Below are positions 1 through 7,587 of a stretch of DNA of 28,791 nt, one piece after another; the first letter of the stretch is position 1, and each line of letters begins with the position of its first letter. Under the pieces are notes generated by a model, which saw only the letters and a list, made by a program, of their open reading frames with translations, made no database searches and was not told the origin of the DNA. The stretch comes from Deltaproteobacteria bacterium (GTDB lineage: Bacteria > Desulfobacterota > Syntrophia > Syntrophales > UBA5619), in contig JAPLJY010000082.1 in NCBI GenBank assembly GCA_026388345.1, positions 1 through 28,791 on the forward strand, read 5' to 3'. The translations under genes were made by a program, and so were the position numbers.

Positions 1-379
1 CCACGACGTTTACAAGGACCGGATCGTCCCCGTGGCCGAGGCCTTTGCCCGGATGGGGTTCCGGATCACCGCGACCCGGGGGACGGCCGCAAGGCTCCGG
101 GAGCACGGGGTCCCGGTCGAGACGATCCTCAAGGTAAGCGAGGGGCGTCCCAACGTGGTCGATCACATCAAGAACGGCGACATCCAACTCGTCATCAACG
201 TGAGTCTGGGGCGGCGCTCCTCCCGGAAAGACGCCTACCACATCCGCAGGGGGGCGCTCGTCTACAACGTCCTCTACACGACGACGATCTCCGGCGCCCG
301 GGCCCTGACGGAGGCGATCGACGCCCTGCAGCGGGAGCCGTGGGATGTGACGCCGCTGCAGGCGTATCATGGGAAATAA
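1..379 (+). CDS. carB: Carbamoyl-phosphate synthase large subunit, C-terminal end (partial)
   Basis: The 5' end lies outside the window; the reading frame is open from base 2 and stops with TAA at 377-379. The visible 125 codons correspond to the C-terminal MGS-like allosteric domain of CarB: HDVYKD, then a FRITATRGTA stretch, a VSEGRPNVVDHI stretch and a LVINVSLGR stretch, the usual order of this Rossmann-like regulatory domain, which binds effectors such as UMP, IMP or ornithine in known enzymes. CarB makes carbamoyl phosphate from glutamine-derived ammonia, bicarbonate and ATP for pyrimidine and arginine synthesis in the cytoplasm. purF begins only 12 nt after the stop, so the two are probably co-transcribed, placing a pyrimidine/arginine gene next to the first purine gene. 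The synthase domains cannot be judged. Confidence 0.93.
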   Translation, partial: HDVYKDRIVPVAEAFARMGFRITATRGTAARLREHGVPVETILKVSEGRPNVVDHIKNGDIQLVINVSLGRRSSRKDAYHIRRGALVYNVLYTTTISGARALTEAIDALQREPWDVTPLQAYHGK

Positions 380-391
380 GAGGGAATGATC

Positions 392-1810
392 ATGGACGAT
401 GTCGAACAGGGGAACAAACCGCGGGAGGAGTGCGGTGTCTTTGCGGTGTACGGCCACGAAGAGGCGGCGCGGGTGGCCTTCTTCGGCCTGTTCGCCCTCC
501 AGCATCGGGGACAGGAAAGCGCGGGGATCGCCTCGGCGGACGGCTGCCAGGTCTGGGCGCACAAGGGGATGGGGCTCGCCTCGGAGGTGTTCCGCGAGGA
601 CACCCTCTCGAAACTCCCCGGGCGCCTTGCGATCGGCCATGTACGCTACTCCACCACGGGATCCTCGGTCATCTCCAACGCCCAGCCCTTTTTGGTCCAC
701 CATGCCGATGAATACTATGCGCTGGGCCACAATGGAAACCTGATCAACGCGCTGGAGCTCCGGGCGGAGCTTGAGGAGAAAGGATCGATTTTCCAGTCCA
801 CGATGGACAGCGAGGTGATCGTCCACCTGATGGCGCCCCACCTGAAGGAGGGGCTGGAGGAGGCGCTGACGAAGGCCCTCGCCCGCGTGCAGGGGGCCTA
901 CAGCATCGTCATGCTGACCCGGAACCGCGTCGTCGCCGTACGCGATCCCCGGGGTTTCCGGCCGCTATCGCTGGGCCGCCTCAACGGCGGCTGGGTGGTG
1001 GCCTCAGAAACCTGCGCCTTCGACCTCGTAGGGGCGAAATATGTGCGGGACGTCCGGCCCGGCGAGATCATCATCATTGACGACGCGGGACTCCACAGCC
1101 TGACGCCCTTTGCACAAGAGAAGCCCGCCCACTGCATCTTCGAACTGATCTACTTCTCCCGGCCCGACAGCCAGGTCTTCGGGGAGAACGTCTACCTCTG
1201 CCGCAAAAGGCTCGGCCACAACCTTGCCCGGGAGTACCGGCCCGATGTCGATTTCGTCATGCCCTTCCCCGATTCGGGAAACTATGCCGCCCTCGGCTAC
1301 GCCGAGGAGAGCGGACTCCCCTTCGAGATGGGGATGATCCGGAACCACTACGTGGGGCGGACATTCATCCAGCCGAGCCAGGCGATGCGGGATTTCGGCG
1401 TCCGGGTCAAGCTCAACCCGGTGCAGCCGCTTATTGCCGGCAAGAAGATTGTTATTGTCGAGGATTCGATCATCCGGGGAACCACCAGCCGGAACCGCGT
1501 CCGGCATCTGCGGGAGAGCGGCGCGCAGGAGATCCACATGGTGGTGAGCTGCCCGCCGACGCGCCACCCCTGCCCCTATGGGATCGATTTTTCGGTGCGG
1601 GGGGAACTCATCGCCGCCGAGAAGGAGAACGAGGCGGACATCGCCTCCTTCATCGGCCTGGAAAGTCTGCACTACCTCTCCGTCGAGGGGATGGTCCAGG
1701 CCACGGGGCTGCCCCGGGAGAACTTCTGCCTCGCCTGCTACACCGGCGCTTATCCCCTGCTGCCCCCGAAGAGCTTCGGGAAGTTCTGCTTCGAGGGGCG
1801 CACCTTCTGA
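392..1810 (+). CDS. purF: Amidophosphoribosyltransferase (glutamine PRPP amidotransferase)
   Basis: First committed step of purine synthesis: PRPP plus glutamine gives 5-phosphoribosylamine. The N-terminal Ntn glutaminase domain begins at the nucleophile in the motif EECGVFAVYG; about 13 residues precede that Cys, fitting the propeptide-processed Bacillus-type enzyme. The C-terminal phosphoribosyltransferase domain carries the PRPP loop IVIVEDSIIRGTTSRN. Four cysteines lie in contexts matching the 4Fe-4S ligands of the B. subtilis enzyme: AHCIFELIYF, TRHPCPYG and the pair in NFCLACYTG. The predicted 472 residues are a normal family length. ATG codons occur at 386 and 392; the AGAGGG ribosome site at 379-384 is only 1 nt from the first and 7 nt from the second, so 392 is preferred. 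It follows carB directly. Confidence 0.95.
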   Translation: MDDVEQGNKPREECGVFAVYGHEEAARVAFFGLFALQHRGQESAGIASADGCQVWAHKGMGLASEVFREDTLSKLPGRLAIGHVRYSTTGSSVISNAQPFLVHHADEYYALGHNGNLINALELRAELEEKGSIFQSTMDSEVIVHLMAPHLKEGLEEALTKALARVQGAYSIVMLTRNRVVAVRDPRGFRPLSLGRLNGGWVVASETCAFDLVGAKYVRDVRPGEIIIIDDAGLHSLTPFAQEKPAHCIFELIYFSRPDSQVFGENVYLCRKRLGHNLAREYRPDVDFVMPFPDSGNYAALGYAEESGLPFEMGMIRNHYVGRTFIQPSQAMRDFGVRVKLNPVQPLIAGKKIVIVEDSIIRGTTSRNRVRHLRESGAQEIHMVVSCPPTRHPCPYGIDFSVRGELIAAEKENEADIASFIGLESLHYLSVEGMVQATGLPRENFCLACYTGAYPLLPPKSFGKFCFEGRTF

Positions 1811-1890
1811 AGGAGATGGCATCTTCATCCCCGCGGGGAAGGAGAACGGGCATAAGGTCTTCGATGCCGTGAAAAACATTCTGATGGAGG

Positions 1891-3114
1891 ATGCATAACC
1901 TGCGACCGGAGATTCCCTCGTACAGACAGACCTATTTCATCGCCATCCTCATCCTGGGATTCCTGATCCAGTTCACGTCGCTCGGGTTCGGACGCTTTGC
2001 CTACACAGCCCTGCTCCCCAGCATGAAGATGGACCTGGGGCTCAGCAACACTCACATGGGCTTCTTTCAGGTCGGCATCCTGACCGGCTACCTTCTTTTC
2101 GCCTACCTGTGCAGCATCTTCTCGAAGCGGTGGGGCCTGTCCATTGTGGTCACCGCATCCTGCGCGCTGGCCGGGCTGGCGATGATGGCCCTGGGCTTGG
2201 TCTCATCGTTTTACCTCTGCCTGATGCTGGCCTTTTTGATGGGGGCCGGCGCCGTCGGCGCCTATATCCCGCTGGTGCCGCTGATCATCGGCTGGTCCTC
2301 TGTCCGGTGGAGCGGCGGCGCGATTGGTTTTGCACTCAGCGGAACAGGGGTTGGCATCATCGTCGTCGGATACCTGACGCCCTTCATCCTCAGCCGCTTC
2401 GGGCCGGTAGGCTGGCGTTACGCCTGGTTCATCCTGGGCGCCGGGACGCTCCTGGTAGCCCTGATCAGCTTTTTCCTTTTGAAGGAAAACCCTTCTGCCA
2501 TCGACCTGCAGACAGACCAAAACACCCGGGACTCCACGCTGAAGATGCTCTACCGTGACCCGTCGCTCAGGGCCATTTTGATGGTCTATCTGCTGGTGGG
2601 CTTCGGATATATCATGTATGCGACGTTCGTCGTGGCCTATGCAGTCGAGGAGATCGGGCTTTCCGTAAAAGAGGCCGGGCTGATCTGGTCGGTCTTCGGA
2701 CTTTTTGCGGTGGCCGGATGTTTCCTCTGGGGGATGATCTCCGATCATCTCGGAAGAAAATCCATCACCATCGTCTCCCTCCTTTTGCTGTCCGCCTCGA
2801 TCCTCCTGTCCATCCTCTGGAAGGAAAAAACCGGCTTGCTGATTTCCGGCGCGCTGTTTGCCTTCACGTTCAACGGTCTGATCACGCTGATCGCCTCGAT
2901 GTTCGGGGACTATATCCCCATATCGAAAATGGGCCGAATATTCGGCGTTTCCACATTGATTCACGGAGTGGGGCAGGCCGCGGGCGTCGCCCTCGCCGGC
3001 TATCTGAAGGACCTCACCGCTACCTTCGTGGTCCCTTTTCTGCTGTCGGCGCTGATCATCGGGATCTGCCCCGTTTTCCTGCTGTCCCTGAAGGAACGGA
3101 GGGGGCGTCGTTGA
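1891..3114 (+). CDS. Major facilitator superfamily transporter (YbfB/YjiJ-like)
   Basis: 407 residues, strongly hydrophobic, with about 12 predicted membrane spans and the two-bundle MFS pattern. The N-terminal stretch with GFGRFAYTALLPSM followed by a GYLLFAY segment resembles YbfB/YjiJ-type permeases. A charged central loop lies near residues 200-220, and a conserved MFS-type loop motif (SDHLGRKS) follows span 8. Substrate unknown. The first ATG after an in-frame stop is at 1891, but GGAGG abuts it with no spacer, so the start signal is poor; no earlier in-frame start is possible because of TGA at 1882-1884. It lies 80 bp after purF on the same strand and may be read through from it; nothing visible ties it to purine metabolism. 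A small GC hairpin follows the stop codon. Confidence 0.85.
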   Translation: MHNLRPEIPSYRQTYFIAILILGFLIQFTSLGFGRFAYTALLPSMKMDLGLSNTHMGFFQVGILTGYLLFAYLCSIFSKRWGLSIVVTASCALAGLAMMALGLVSSFYLCLMLAFLMGAGAVGAYIPLVPLIIGWSSVRWSGGAIGFALSGTGVGIIVVGYLTPFILSRFGPVGWRYAWFILGAGTLLVALISFFLLKENPSAIDLQTDQNTRDSTLKMLYRDPSLRAILMVYLLVGFGYIMYATFVVAYAVEEIGLSVKEAGLIWSVFGLFAVAGCFLWGMISDHLGRKSITIVSLLLLSASILLSILWKEKTGLLISGALFAFTFNGLITLIASMFGDYIPISKMGRIFGVSTLIHGVGQAAGVALAGYLKDLTATFVVPFLLSALIIGICPVFLLSLKERRGRR

Positions 3115-3118
3115 ATAA

Positions 3119-3138
3119 ACCCGGGCAGAAACCCGGGT
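3119..3138 (+). terminator. Hairpin just after the MFS gene, possible weak terminator
   Basis: A perfect 7-bp stem (ACCCGGG / CCCGGGT) with a 6-nt loop starts 5 nt after the MFS stop codon. No run of T follows, so it is not a classical intrinsic terminator; it could help termination or protect the transcript end. Confidence 0.35.
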
Positions 3139-3167
3139 CTAAGAGCATGTTGAAACAGTTTCTTTTA

Positions 3168-3292
3168 CAGGCTGTTCAAAAATGTCCAGGTGCAAGGCCC
3201 CCGAAATCCTGAGCCATGAGGCGTACTTTATGGTACGTTGAACGGCGAAGGATGAGGGAAACGCAGCAGATGGGCGTTTTGGAAGCAGCCCG
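3168..3292. repeat. Dispersed non-coding repeat element with imperfect terminal inverted repeats
   Basis: The 125-bp block begins CAGGCTGTTCAAAAATGTCC and ends with GGGCGTTTTGGAAGCAGCCCG, which is an imperfect reverse complement of the left end. Inside lies a small palindrome CGTAC-tttatg-GTACG followed by GAAGGATGAGGGAAACGCAGCAGATGG (split here as GAAGGATGAGGG + AAACGCAGCAGATGG). From memory, near-identical blocks recur in non-coding DNA of Deltaproteobacteria; that recall is unverified. No convincing protein is encoded. Its right end is fused with a long GC hairpin, so the terminus may be altered. Confidence 0.55.
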
Positions 3293-3313
3293 CCCAAAGG
3301 GCGGGCTGCTTCC
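3281..3313. terminator. 15-bp GC-rich hairpin in convergent gap
   Basis: Perfect inverted repeat: arms GGAAGCAGCCCGCCC and its complement around loop AAA. It lies between convergently ending genes and overlaps the right end of the dispersed repeat. There is no T-tract on either side, so its role as a two-way transcription stop is inferred from position and stability only. Confidence 0.4.
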
Positions 3314-3344
3314 CGGCAAAGAAACCATCTGTTTTATGATTGCG

Positions 3345-3379
3345 CCCCTGATCCCCGCCCACAAGGCGGGGATCAGGGG
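3345..3379. terminator. Second 15-bp GC-rich hairpin in convergent gap
   Basis: Perfect inverted repeat: arms CCCCTGATCCCCGCC (3345-3359) and the complement (3365-3379) around a 5-nt loop. It lies 48 bp beyond the stop of the minus-strand kinase. A third smaller hairpin (ATCTTCCG-ttc-CGGAAGAT, 3409-3427) overlaps the kinase stop codon itself. No U-tract, so termination is inferred. Confidence 0.4.
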
Positions 3380-3426
3380 ATGCGCTCCCGGTCAACAGCC
3401 TTCTAAGCATCTTCCGTTCCGGAAGA

Positions 3427-6321
3427 TCAGGATGACGGCCTGTCGAGTTCGTTGCGGACGGCCAGTCCGATCTTTTCCAGGAGGTACGGCTTGCGGACAT
3501 AGGCGCCGGCGCCCAGCCTCTGGGTTTCCTTGACGCGCTCCGTCTCCGAAAAGCCGCTTACGAGGATCGCCTTCTGCCGCGGATGGAGTTCAAGGATCCC
3601 CCGGTAGGTCTCCAGACCGTCGATGCCGGGCTCCATGATCATGTCGAGCACGAGAAGATCGACGCGGTTTGTTCGGAGATATTCCACCGCCTCCTCGCCG
3701 CCGGACGCCGTCGCGACGCGATACCCGAGCCGGCCCAGCATGTTCATGGCGAGCTCTCGCTGTTCCTTGATGTCATCGACGACCAGGATCGATTCGCCTC
3801 TGCTCCGGTAGGTCTCCGGGGAAACGGATTCCCCGTCGACGGCAAGCCCCTCCCGGGTGATCGGGAGATAGATCGTAAAGGTACTTCCCGCCCCCTCGTC
3901 GCTCTCCACGTCGATATATCCATCATGATCCTTGACGGTTCCCCAGACCACGGCCAGACCCAGGCCCGTTCCGCTCCTCCCCATCACCTTTTTCGTGTAG
4001 AAGGGTTCAAAGATCTTTCCCATGTCCTCGGTGGAAATGCCCCTCCCGGTATCGGATACCCTCATGGTCGCATACTCGCCGCTGCGCATCTCGTCGTACC
4101 CCCGGATCGGTTTGTCGAGATAACGGTTCTCCGTGACGATCGCCACCTCCCCCCGGTCGGCAATCGCTTCCGCCGCATTGGAGACCAGATTCATGACGGT
4201 CTTGTTCAAGTGGATGGGCGAACCCTTGACGTTCAGAAGATCCTTTCCAAGGGTGCAATTGAACGTCACGCAGGGATGATAGCCTTTCAACTTCTCAAAC
4301 TCCGGCATGTCGAGACAGGCGGAGACAATGTCGTTCAGATTGACAACCTTCGATACGGCCACACCCCTCCTGGCCAGCGTCAGCAGGTCCTGGATGATCG
4401 CGGCGGCCCGTTCGCTGGATTGCAGGATGTCGGAGACGTAACTCCTCAGGGGCCTTCCCTCCGGGATCTCCATCATGAGCAGTTCCGAGTAGCCGACGAG
4501 CACCCCCAGGACATTGTTCAGATCGTGCGCCACCCCCCCGGCCAGGGTTCCCAGGGCCTCCATTTTTTCCGCGCGCCTCAGGCGCTCCTCCATGCTCTGC
4601 CGCTCCGCCTCAAGCTGTTTCCGCTCGCTGATGTCGCGGGTAAATCCCAGAATGCCGACGGCCTGACCCGAGGCGTTCCGGATGAACGTCATCTTGATTT
4701 CCGCCCAGATGATGTTTCCGTTTCGGTGGATATGCTCCACTTCGATGGTTCTGGAGCGGAGGAGAGGCAGATCTCCCCTCCGTTCGTTCTCCAGTTCCTC
4801 GGCAAAAAGCTGCATGCACGTCTCCACAGAAGAGGGGGTCATCACTTCCGGCAGCGTTTTCGTCAGATACTCCTCGGGGGTGTAGCCCAGGTTATGCTCG
4901 ATGTAGGGATTGATGTAGGTGAACCGGAGGTTCATATCCATCATCCAGATGACCTCTTTGGTATTCTCCGTGATCAGGCGGAACCGCTCCTCGCCGGCCC
5001 GCACGGCTTCCAGCGCAGACTTGCGCTCTGTGATATCGCGCGCCGTAATGACGATGCCCCGGATGCCGGGATTGTAAAGCTGGTTGCTGCCGAGGGCTTC
5101 CAGGGTAATCCAGTCACCGTCCGCCTTCCGGAAACGAAACTCTGACGGGAGGCCGTCGTTGGCGGACCGGATAACCTCGGCCAGATCCTTGGCAATGCGA
5201 TCGATGTCGTCCGGATGAACCATGGTGATGGGTGAGCGGCCGACGAAATATCCGGGCGGATAGCCGAGGATCCTTTCCGCCGAAGGGGATTGATAGGTCA
5301 GGATGCCCTGTTCATCGAGGATCATGATGATGTCCGAAGAACTCTGGATGATCGAACGGAAACGTTCCTCGCTCTCCCGCAGTGCCGCCTCGGTCCGTTT
5401 CCAGTTGGTAATGTCGTGTTCGGTGCATAGAAATGCGCTGGCCTTCCCCTCCTTGTCACGGATCAGTTTCACCGTCGTGTCGCCCCAGACCGTACCGCCG
5501 CCCTTCAGCGTATATTCGAGTTCGCAGGTTACGACAATCTCGTGGTCTTTGTCTGCCAGGTTCTCCGGCGTCAGATGGGTTGCCATGAGATCCGTGACCT
5601 TTTTCAAAGATGCGGGTGTCAGGTGTTCCTCCAAGGGCATCGCTGTGATCTCCTCCAGCGAATATCCCCGGTTCCGGAGCACTGATGGCGTGACCCAGGT
5701 GGTGCGCAGATTCATGTCCATGATCCACACCGCGTCATGCATGTTCTCGGTGATCACGTGATAGAGATTTTCCGCCTCCCGCAGGGATCGTTCCGTTTCC
5801 CGTTGTTTGAGGCGTTCCAGTCCCATCTCGCCGAGTATCCCGGCCGTCGAGACGAGAAACGACAGGATTTGCGGAAGCCTTTTTTCATCGACGATGGGGA
5901 CCGGCATCAGGGCATCCAGGTATCGGGTCTCATCGAAGCCGTATCGGGCCGCCTGGGAGCGGAAGAATTCCATATCGGGGGGCGCAAGCAGGAACTGACC
6001 GAAGAAAATGTTGGCGACGTGACGCCCGGCAATCCTGATGGCGGACACCGCATGGGTCAGCCCGTTCAAGCAGGAATAGACGCCGGACTCTCTCCCCTGC
6101 GTTATCTCGTTCGTCATCTGGTTGTCGCTTTGGATGCATTTGTATGACGCCGGTTCGTTCTTTCGGTGAAACTCTTTGCAGATAGGCTGCATCCGCGATC
6201 GGATGATTACTTCCCCGTCCGTATGGGTGATGCTTGCGGAGAGCCCCACTGCGTCGTTGAAGCCGTCGAGAAACGTCTGTAGTGTGTCAACATCGATGAG
6301 GTCTGGCAATGTATACTCCAT
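3427..6321 (-). CDS. Hybrid sensor histidine kinase: PocR domain, three PAS domains, kinase core, receiver
   Basis: A 964-residue soluble-looking signalling protein with no obvious membrane span. In order: a PocR-type ligand-binding domain (about 5-165, with C48, C62 and C84); three PAS/PAC units (about 185-310, 315-435, 440-568), each ending in an ITxxK/ISERK-type linker; a DHp helix with phospho-acceptor H599 in GGVAHDLNNVLG; an HATPase domain with N-box NLVSNAAEA (710-718), DTGRGI (757-762) and GTGLGLA; and a C-terminal receiver (about 843-960) with D849/D850, phospho-acceptor D893 and K944. It should autophosphorylate and pass phosphate to its own receiver; the output partner is not nearby. 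PocR domains in known proteins sense small hydrocarbon derivatives; the ligand here is unknown. AAGGAG sits 8 nt before ATG 6321. Divergent from the IHF gene. Confidence 0.92.
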   Translation of the reverse strand: MEYTLPDLIDVDTLQTFLDGFNDAVGLSASITHTDGEVIIRSRMQPICKEFHRKNEPASYKCIQSDNQMTNEITQGRESGVYSCLNGLTHAVSAIRIAGRHVANIFFGQFLLAPPDMEFFRSQAARYGFDETRYLDALMPVPIVDEKRLPQILSFLVSTAGILGEMGLERLKQRETERSLREAENLYHVITENMHDAVWIMDMNLRTTWVTPSVLRNRGYSLEEITAMPLEEHLTPASLKKVTDLMATHLTPENLADKDHEIVVTCELEYTLKGGGTVWGDTTVKLIRDKEGKASAFLCTEHDITNWKRTEAALRESEERFRSIIQSSSDIIMILDEQGILTYQSPSAERILGYPPGYFVGRSPITMVHPDDIDRIAKDLAEVIRSANDGLPSEFRFRKADGDWITLEALGSNQLYNPGIRGIVITARDITERKSALEAVRAGEERFRLITENTKEVIWMMDMNLRFTYINPYIEHNLGYTPEEYLTKTLPEVMTPSSVETCMQLFAEELENERRGDLPLLRSRTIEVEHIHRNGNIIWAEIKMTFIRNASGQAVGILGFTRDISERKQLEAERQSMEERLRRAEKMEALGTLAGGVAHDLNNVLGVLVGYSELLMMEIPEGRPLRSYVSDILQSSERAAAIIQDLLTLARRGVAVSKVVNLNDIVSACLDMPEFEKLKGYHPCVTFNCTLGKDLLNVKGSPIHLNKTVMNLVSNAAEAIADRGEVAIVTENRYLDKPIRGYDEMRSGEYATMRVSDTGRGISTEDMGKIFEPFYTKKVMGRSGTGLGLAVVWGTVKDHDGYIDVESDEGAGSTFTIYLPITREGLAVDGESVSPETYRSRGESILVVDDIKEQRELAMNMLGRLGYRVATASGGEEAVEYLRTNRVDLLVLDMIMEPGIDGLETYRGILELHPRQKAILVSGFSETERVKETQRLGAGAYVRKPYLLEKIGLAVRNELDRPSS

Positions 6322-6411
6322 ACCATGTTCTCCTTTTGTGAAGACCGCCTTGCAGCGAAAATAACCTGTCGGAAATGGAAATGGAAAGGGAACAGGAAAA
6401 ACCTATATATA

Positions 6412-6440
6412 ATTGTAATTCCTTATCAGAGGCCCGTCAA
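6412..6440 (-). promoter_or_regulatory. Promoter for the PocR-PAS kinase gene
   Basis: On the minus strand, TTGACG (6435-6440) and TACAAT (6412-6417) are separated by exactly 17 nt, a good sigma70-type match. Predicted start near 6405 gives a leader of about 85 nt. Confidence 0.6.
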
Positions 6441-6460
6441 CTTCGCAATGAGATTGATCT

Positions 6461-6493
6461 ACAGAACAGGAAAAGTTATTTTTCCTGTTCTGT
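6461..6493. promoter_or_regulatory. 14-bp perfect inverted repeat between divergent promoters, candidate operator
   Basis: Arms ACAGAACAGGAAAA (6461-6474) and TTTTCCTGTTCTGT (6480-6493) flank GTTAT. A further direct copy of the core GAACAGGAAAA lies at 6390-6400, just after the predicted kinase transcription start. The inverted repeat lies 20 bp upstream of the kinase -35 and 11 bp upstream of the IHF -35, a natural place for a regulator dimer. A hairpin acting in RNA is less likely because both genes point away. Confidence 0.5.
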
Positions 6494-6504
6494 CACGATT
6501 TATC

Positions 6505-6534
6505 TTGCTTCTGTGGGTAGAAAACGGTGATAAT
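6505..6534 (+). promoter_or_regulatory. Promoter for the IHF/HU gene
   Basis: TTGCTT (6505-6510) and GATAAT (6529-6534) with an 18-nt spacer on the plus strand; predicted leader of about 70 nt before ATG 6609. Confidence 0.5.
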
Positions 6535-6608
6535 ATCTGATCAGTTTACCGGAAGTGTTGATCCTGTTGTTCGGGGAAAACGAACCTGTCTGCAAAGGAG
6601 GAACCATC

Positions 6609-6890
6609 ATGAGCCTGACGAAGATTGACATCATCGACTCCGTTTACGAGAAACTCGGCATCCCCAAGAAAGAGTGCGCCCGTATCGTTGAAAGCGTCTT
6701 TGAAATCATCAAGGATGATCTCGACAAGGGTCATGGCGTCATGATCTCCGGCTTTGGCAAATGGACGGTCAAAGCCAAAAAGAAACGAAAGGGCCGGAAT
6801 CCTCAGACGGGTGAGGCATTGATGATCGATGCGAGAAAGGTGGTTACATTCAAACCCTCTACGGTATTGAGGGATGCCGTAAATTCATGA
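6609..6890 (+). CDS. Integration host factor / HU-family DNA-bending protein (IhfA-like)
   Basis: 93 residues, the normal length of the HU/IHF family. The dimerisation helices are followed by SGFGKW (47-52) and the DNA-inserting beta-arm with GRNPQTGE (62-69), whose Pro65 is the residue that wedges between base pairs in known members. The arm and the tail (ARKVVTFKPSTVLRDAVN) look more like IHF alpha than HU. It bends DNA as a dimer in the nucleoid; the partner subunit is not in the window. ATG 6609 is chosen because AAGGAGG ends 6 nt upstream; upstream in-frame codons lack a ribosome site. The next gene starts about 70 bp later on the same strand and may share the transcript. Confidence 0.92.
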   Translation: MSLTKIDIIDSVYEKLGIPKKECARIVESVFEIIKDDLDKGHGVMISGFGKWTVKAKKKRKGRNPQTGEALMIDARKVVTFKPSTVLRDAVNS

Positions 6891-6963
6891 GATTGATGGA
6901 ATCTAAAATGGCGGGAAAAACCCCATTGGACTTCAGGCACGATAAAACCGGAAAGGGTACATG

Positions 6964-7587
6964 ATGCCGCAATATCTTGAAGTATTTTCGGACTATATCT
7001 GACCCTGGTGCTACTTCAGTACCGGGCGTATTGAAAAATTGCGAGAGAATTTTAAGATCAAGGTCCGGTGGAGGGCTTTTCCCCTCCACCCGGAAACCCC
7101 GGAAGCGGGGCTTCCGATGAGAGAGATCTATGCCGCCAGGATCATTAACATGCCCCAGGCGATGGACCGTTTGAAGAGGGTAGCCGCAGAACTGGGCCTG
7201 CCCCTGGGAGAGCGGAAGAAGACCTATAACAGCAGGCTCGCCCAGGAATTGGGCAAGTGGGCGGAGACCCAGGGGAAGGGGGATGAATTCCACGACGCCG
7301 TCTTTCGCGCCTATTTTGCGGATGGCAAAAATATCGCCAAAACCGGCGTCCTTGCGGGGTTGGCCAAAGCGGTGGGGCTTCCCGAAAAGGAGGCCAGAAA
7401 AGTCCTGAAACAGAGAACCTTTCAGGATGCCGTCGATTCCGATTGGGACCTGGCTTACCAACTGGGGATATCATCCGTTCCTACCTTTGTGGTCGATGAC
7501 GAGGCCGTGGTCGGGTTTCAGGCTTATGAGGTCCTGGAACAATTCCTGCTGGAAAAGGGGGTCAAAAGAATCAAAAGGAAAGCTTGA
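6964..7587 (+). CDS. Putative selenoprotein: DsbA/FrnE-like thiol-disulfide oxidoreductase with Sec-Pro-Trp-Cys active site
   Basis: One continuous frame of 207 codons interrupted only by TGA at 7000-7002. Translated through, residues 9-16 read SDYI-U-PWC, where FrnE/DsbA relatives have SDxxCPWC; UGA thus falls exactly on the first catalytic Cys (residue 13). Coding similarity continues: RWRAFPLHPETPEAG (about 35-49), a helical insert, and the cis-Pro motif SSVPTFV (P173) of the thioredoxin fold. A bacterial-SECIS-like hairpin lies 12-33 nt after the UGA. No signal peptide, so a cytoplasmic FrnE-type role is likely. AAAGGG precedes two ATGs (6961, 6964); spacing favours 6964. Conventional gene calling would start at 7039 and lose the active site. 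If UGA is not read as Sec this is a pseudogene; conservation of everything around it argues against decay. selA/B/C/D are not in the window. Confidence 0.85.
7003..7035 (+). promoter_or_regulatory. Candidate bacterial SECIS element
   Basis: Arms TTCAGTAC (7015-7022) and GTATTGAA (7028-7035) pair over 8 bp with one G-U, closing a 5-nt loop CGGGC. The loop begins 20 nt after the UGA, inside the distance range known for bacterial SECIS hairpins, and contains the G-rich apical bases typical of them. SelB would bind it to deliver Sec-tRNA. An alternative 9-bp hairpin (7004-7012 with 7018-7026) starts right after the UGA and competes for the same bases. Confidence 0.7.

Noticed and set aside
1816..1898. 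Short frames between purF and the MFS gene
   Set aside because: They are under 30 codons, overlap each other and show no family resemblance.
6908..6964. 18-codon frame overlapping the start of the selenoprotein candidate
   Set aside because: There is no ribosome site and no recognisable product; a leader peptide cannot be supported.
7039..7587. A start of the DsbA-like gene after the UGA
   Set aside because: It would remove the active-site motif and the first beta strand, no ribosome site precedes it, and the sequence before the UGA is clearly part of the same domain.
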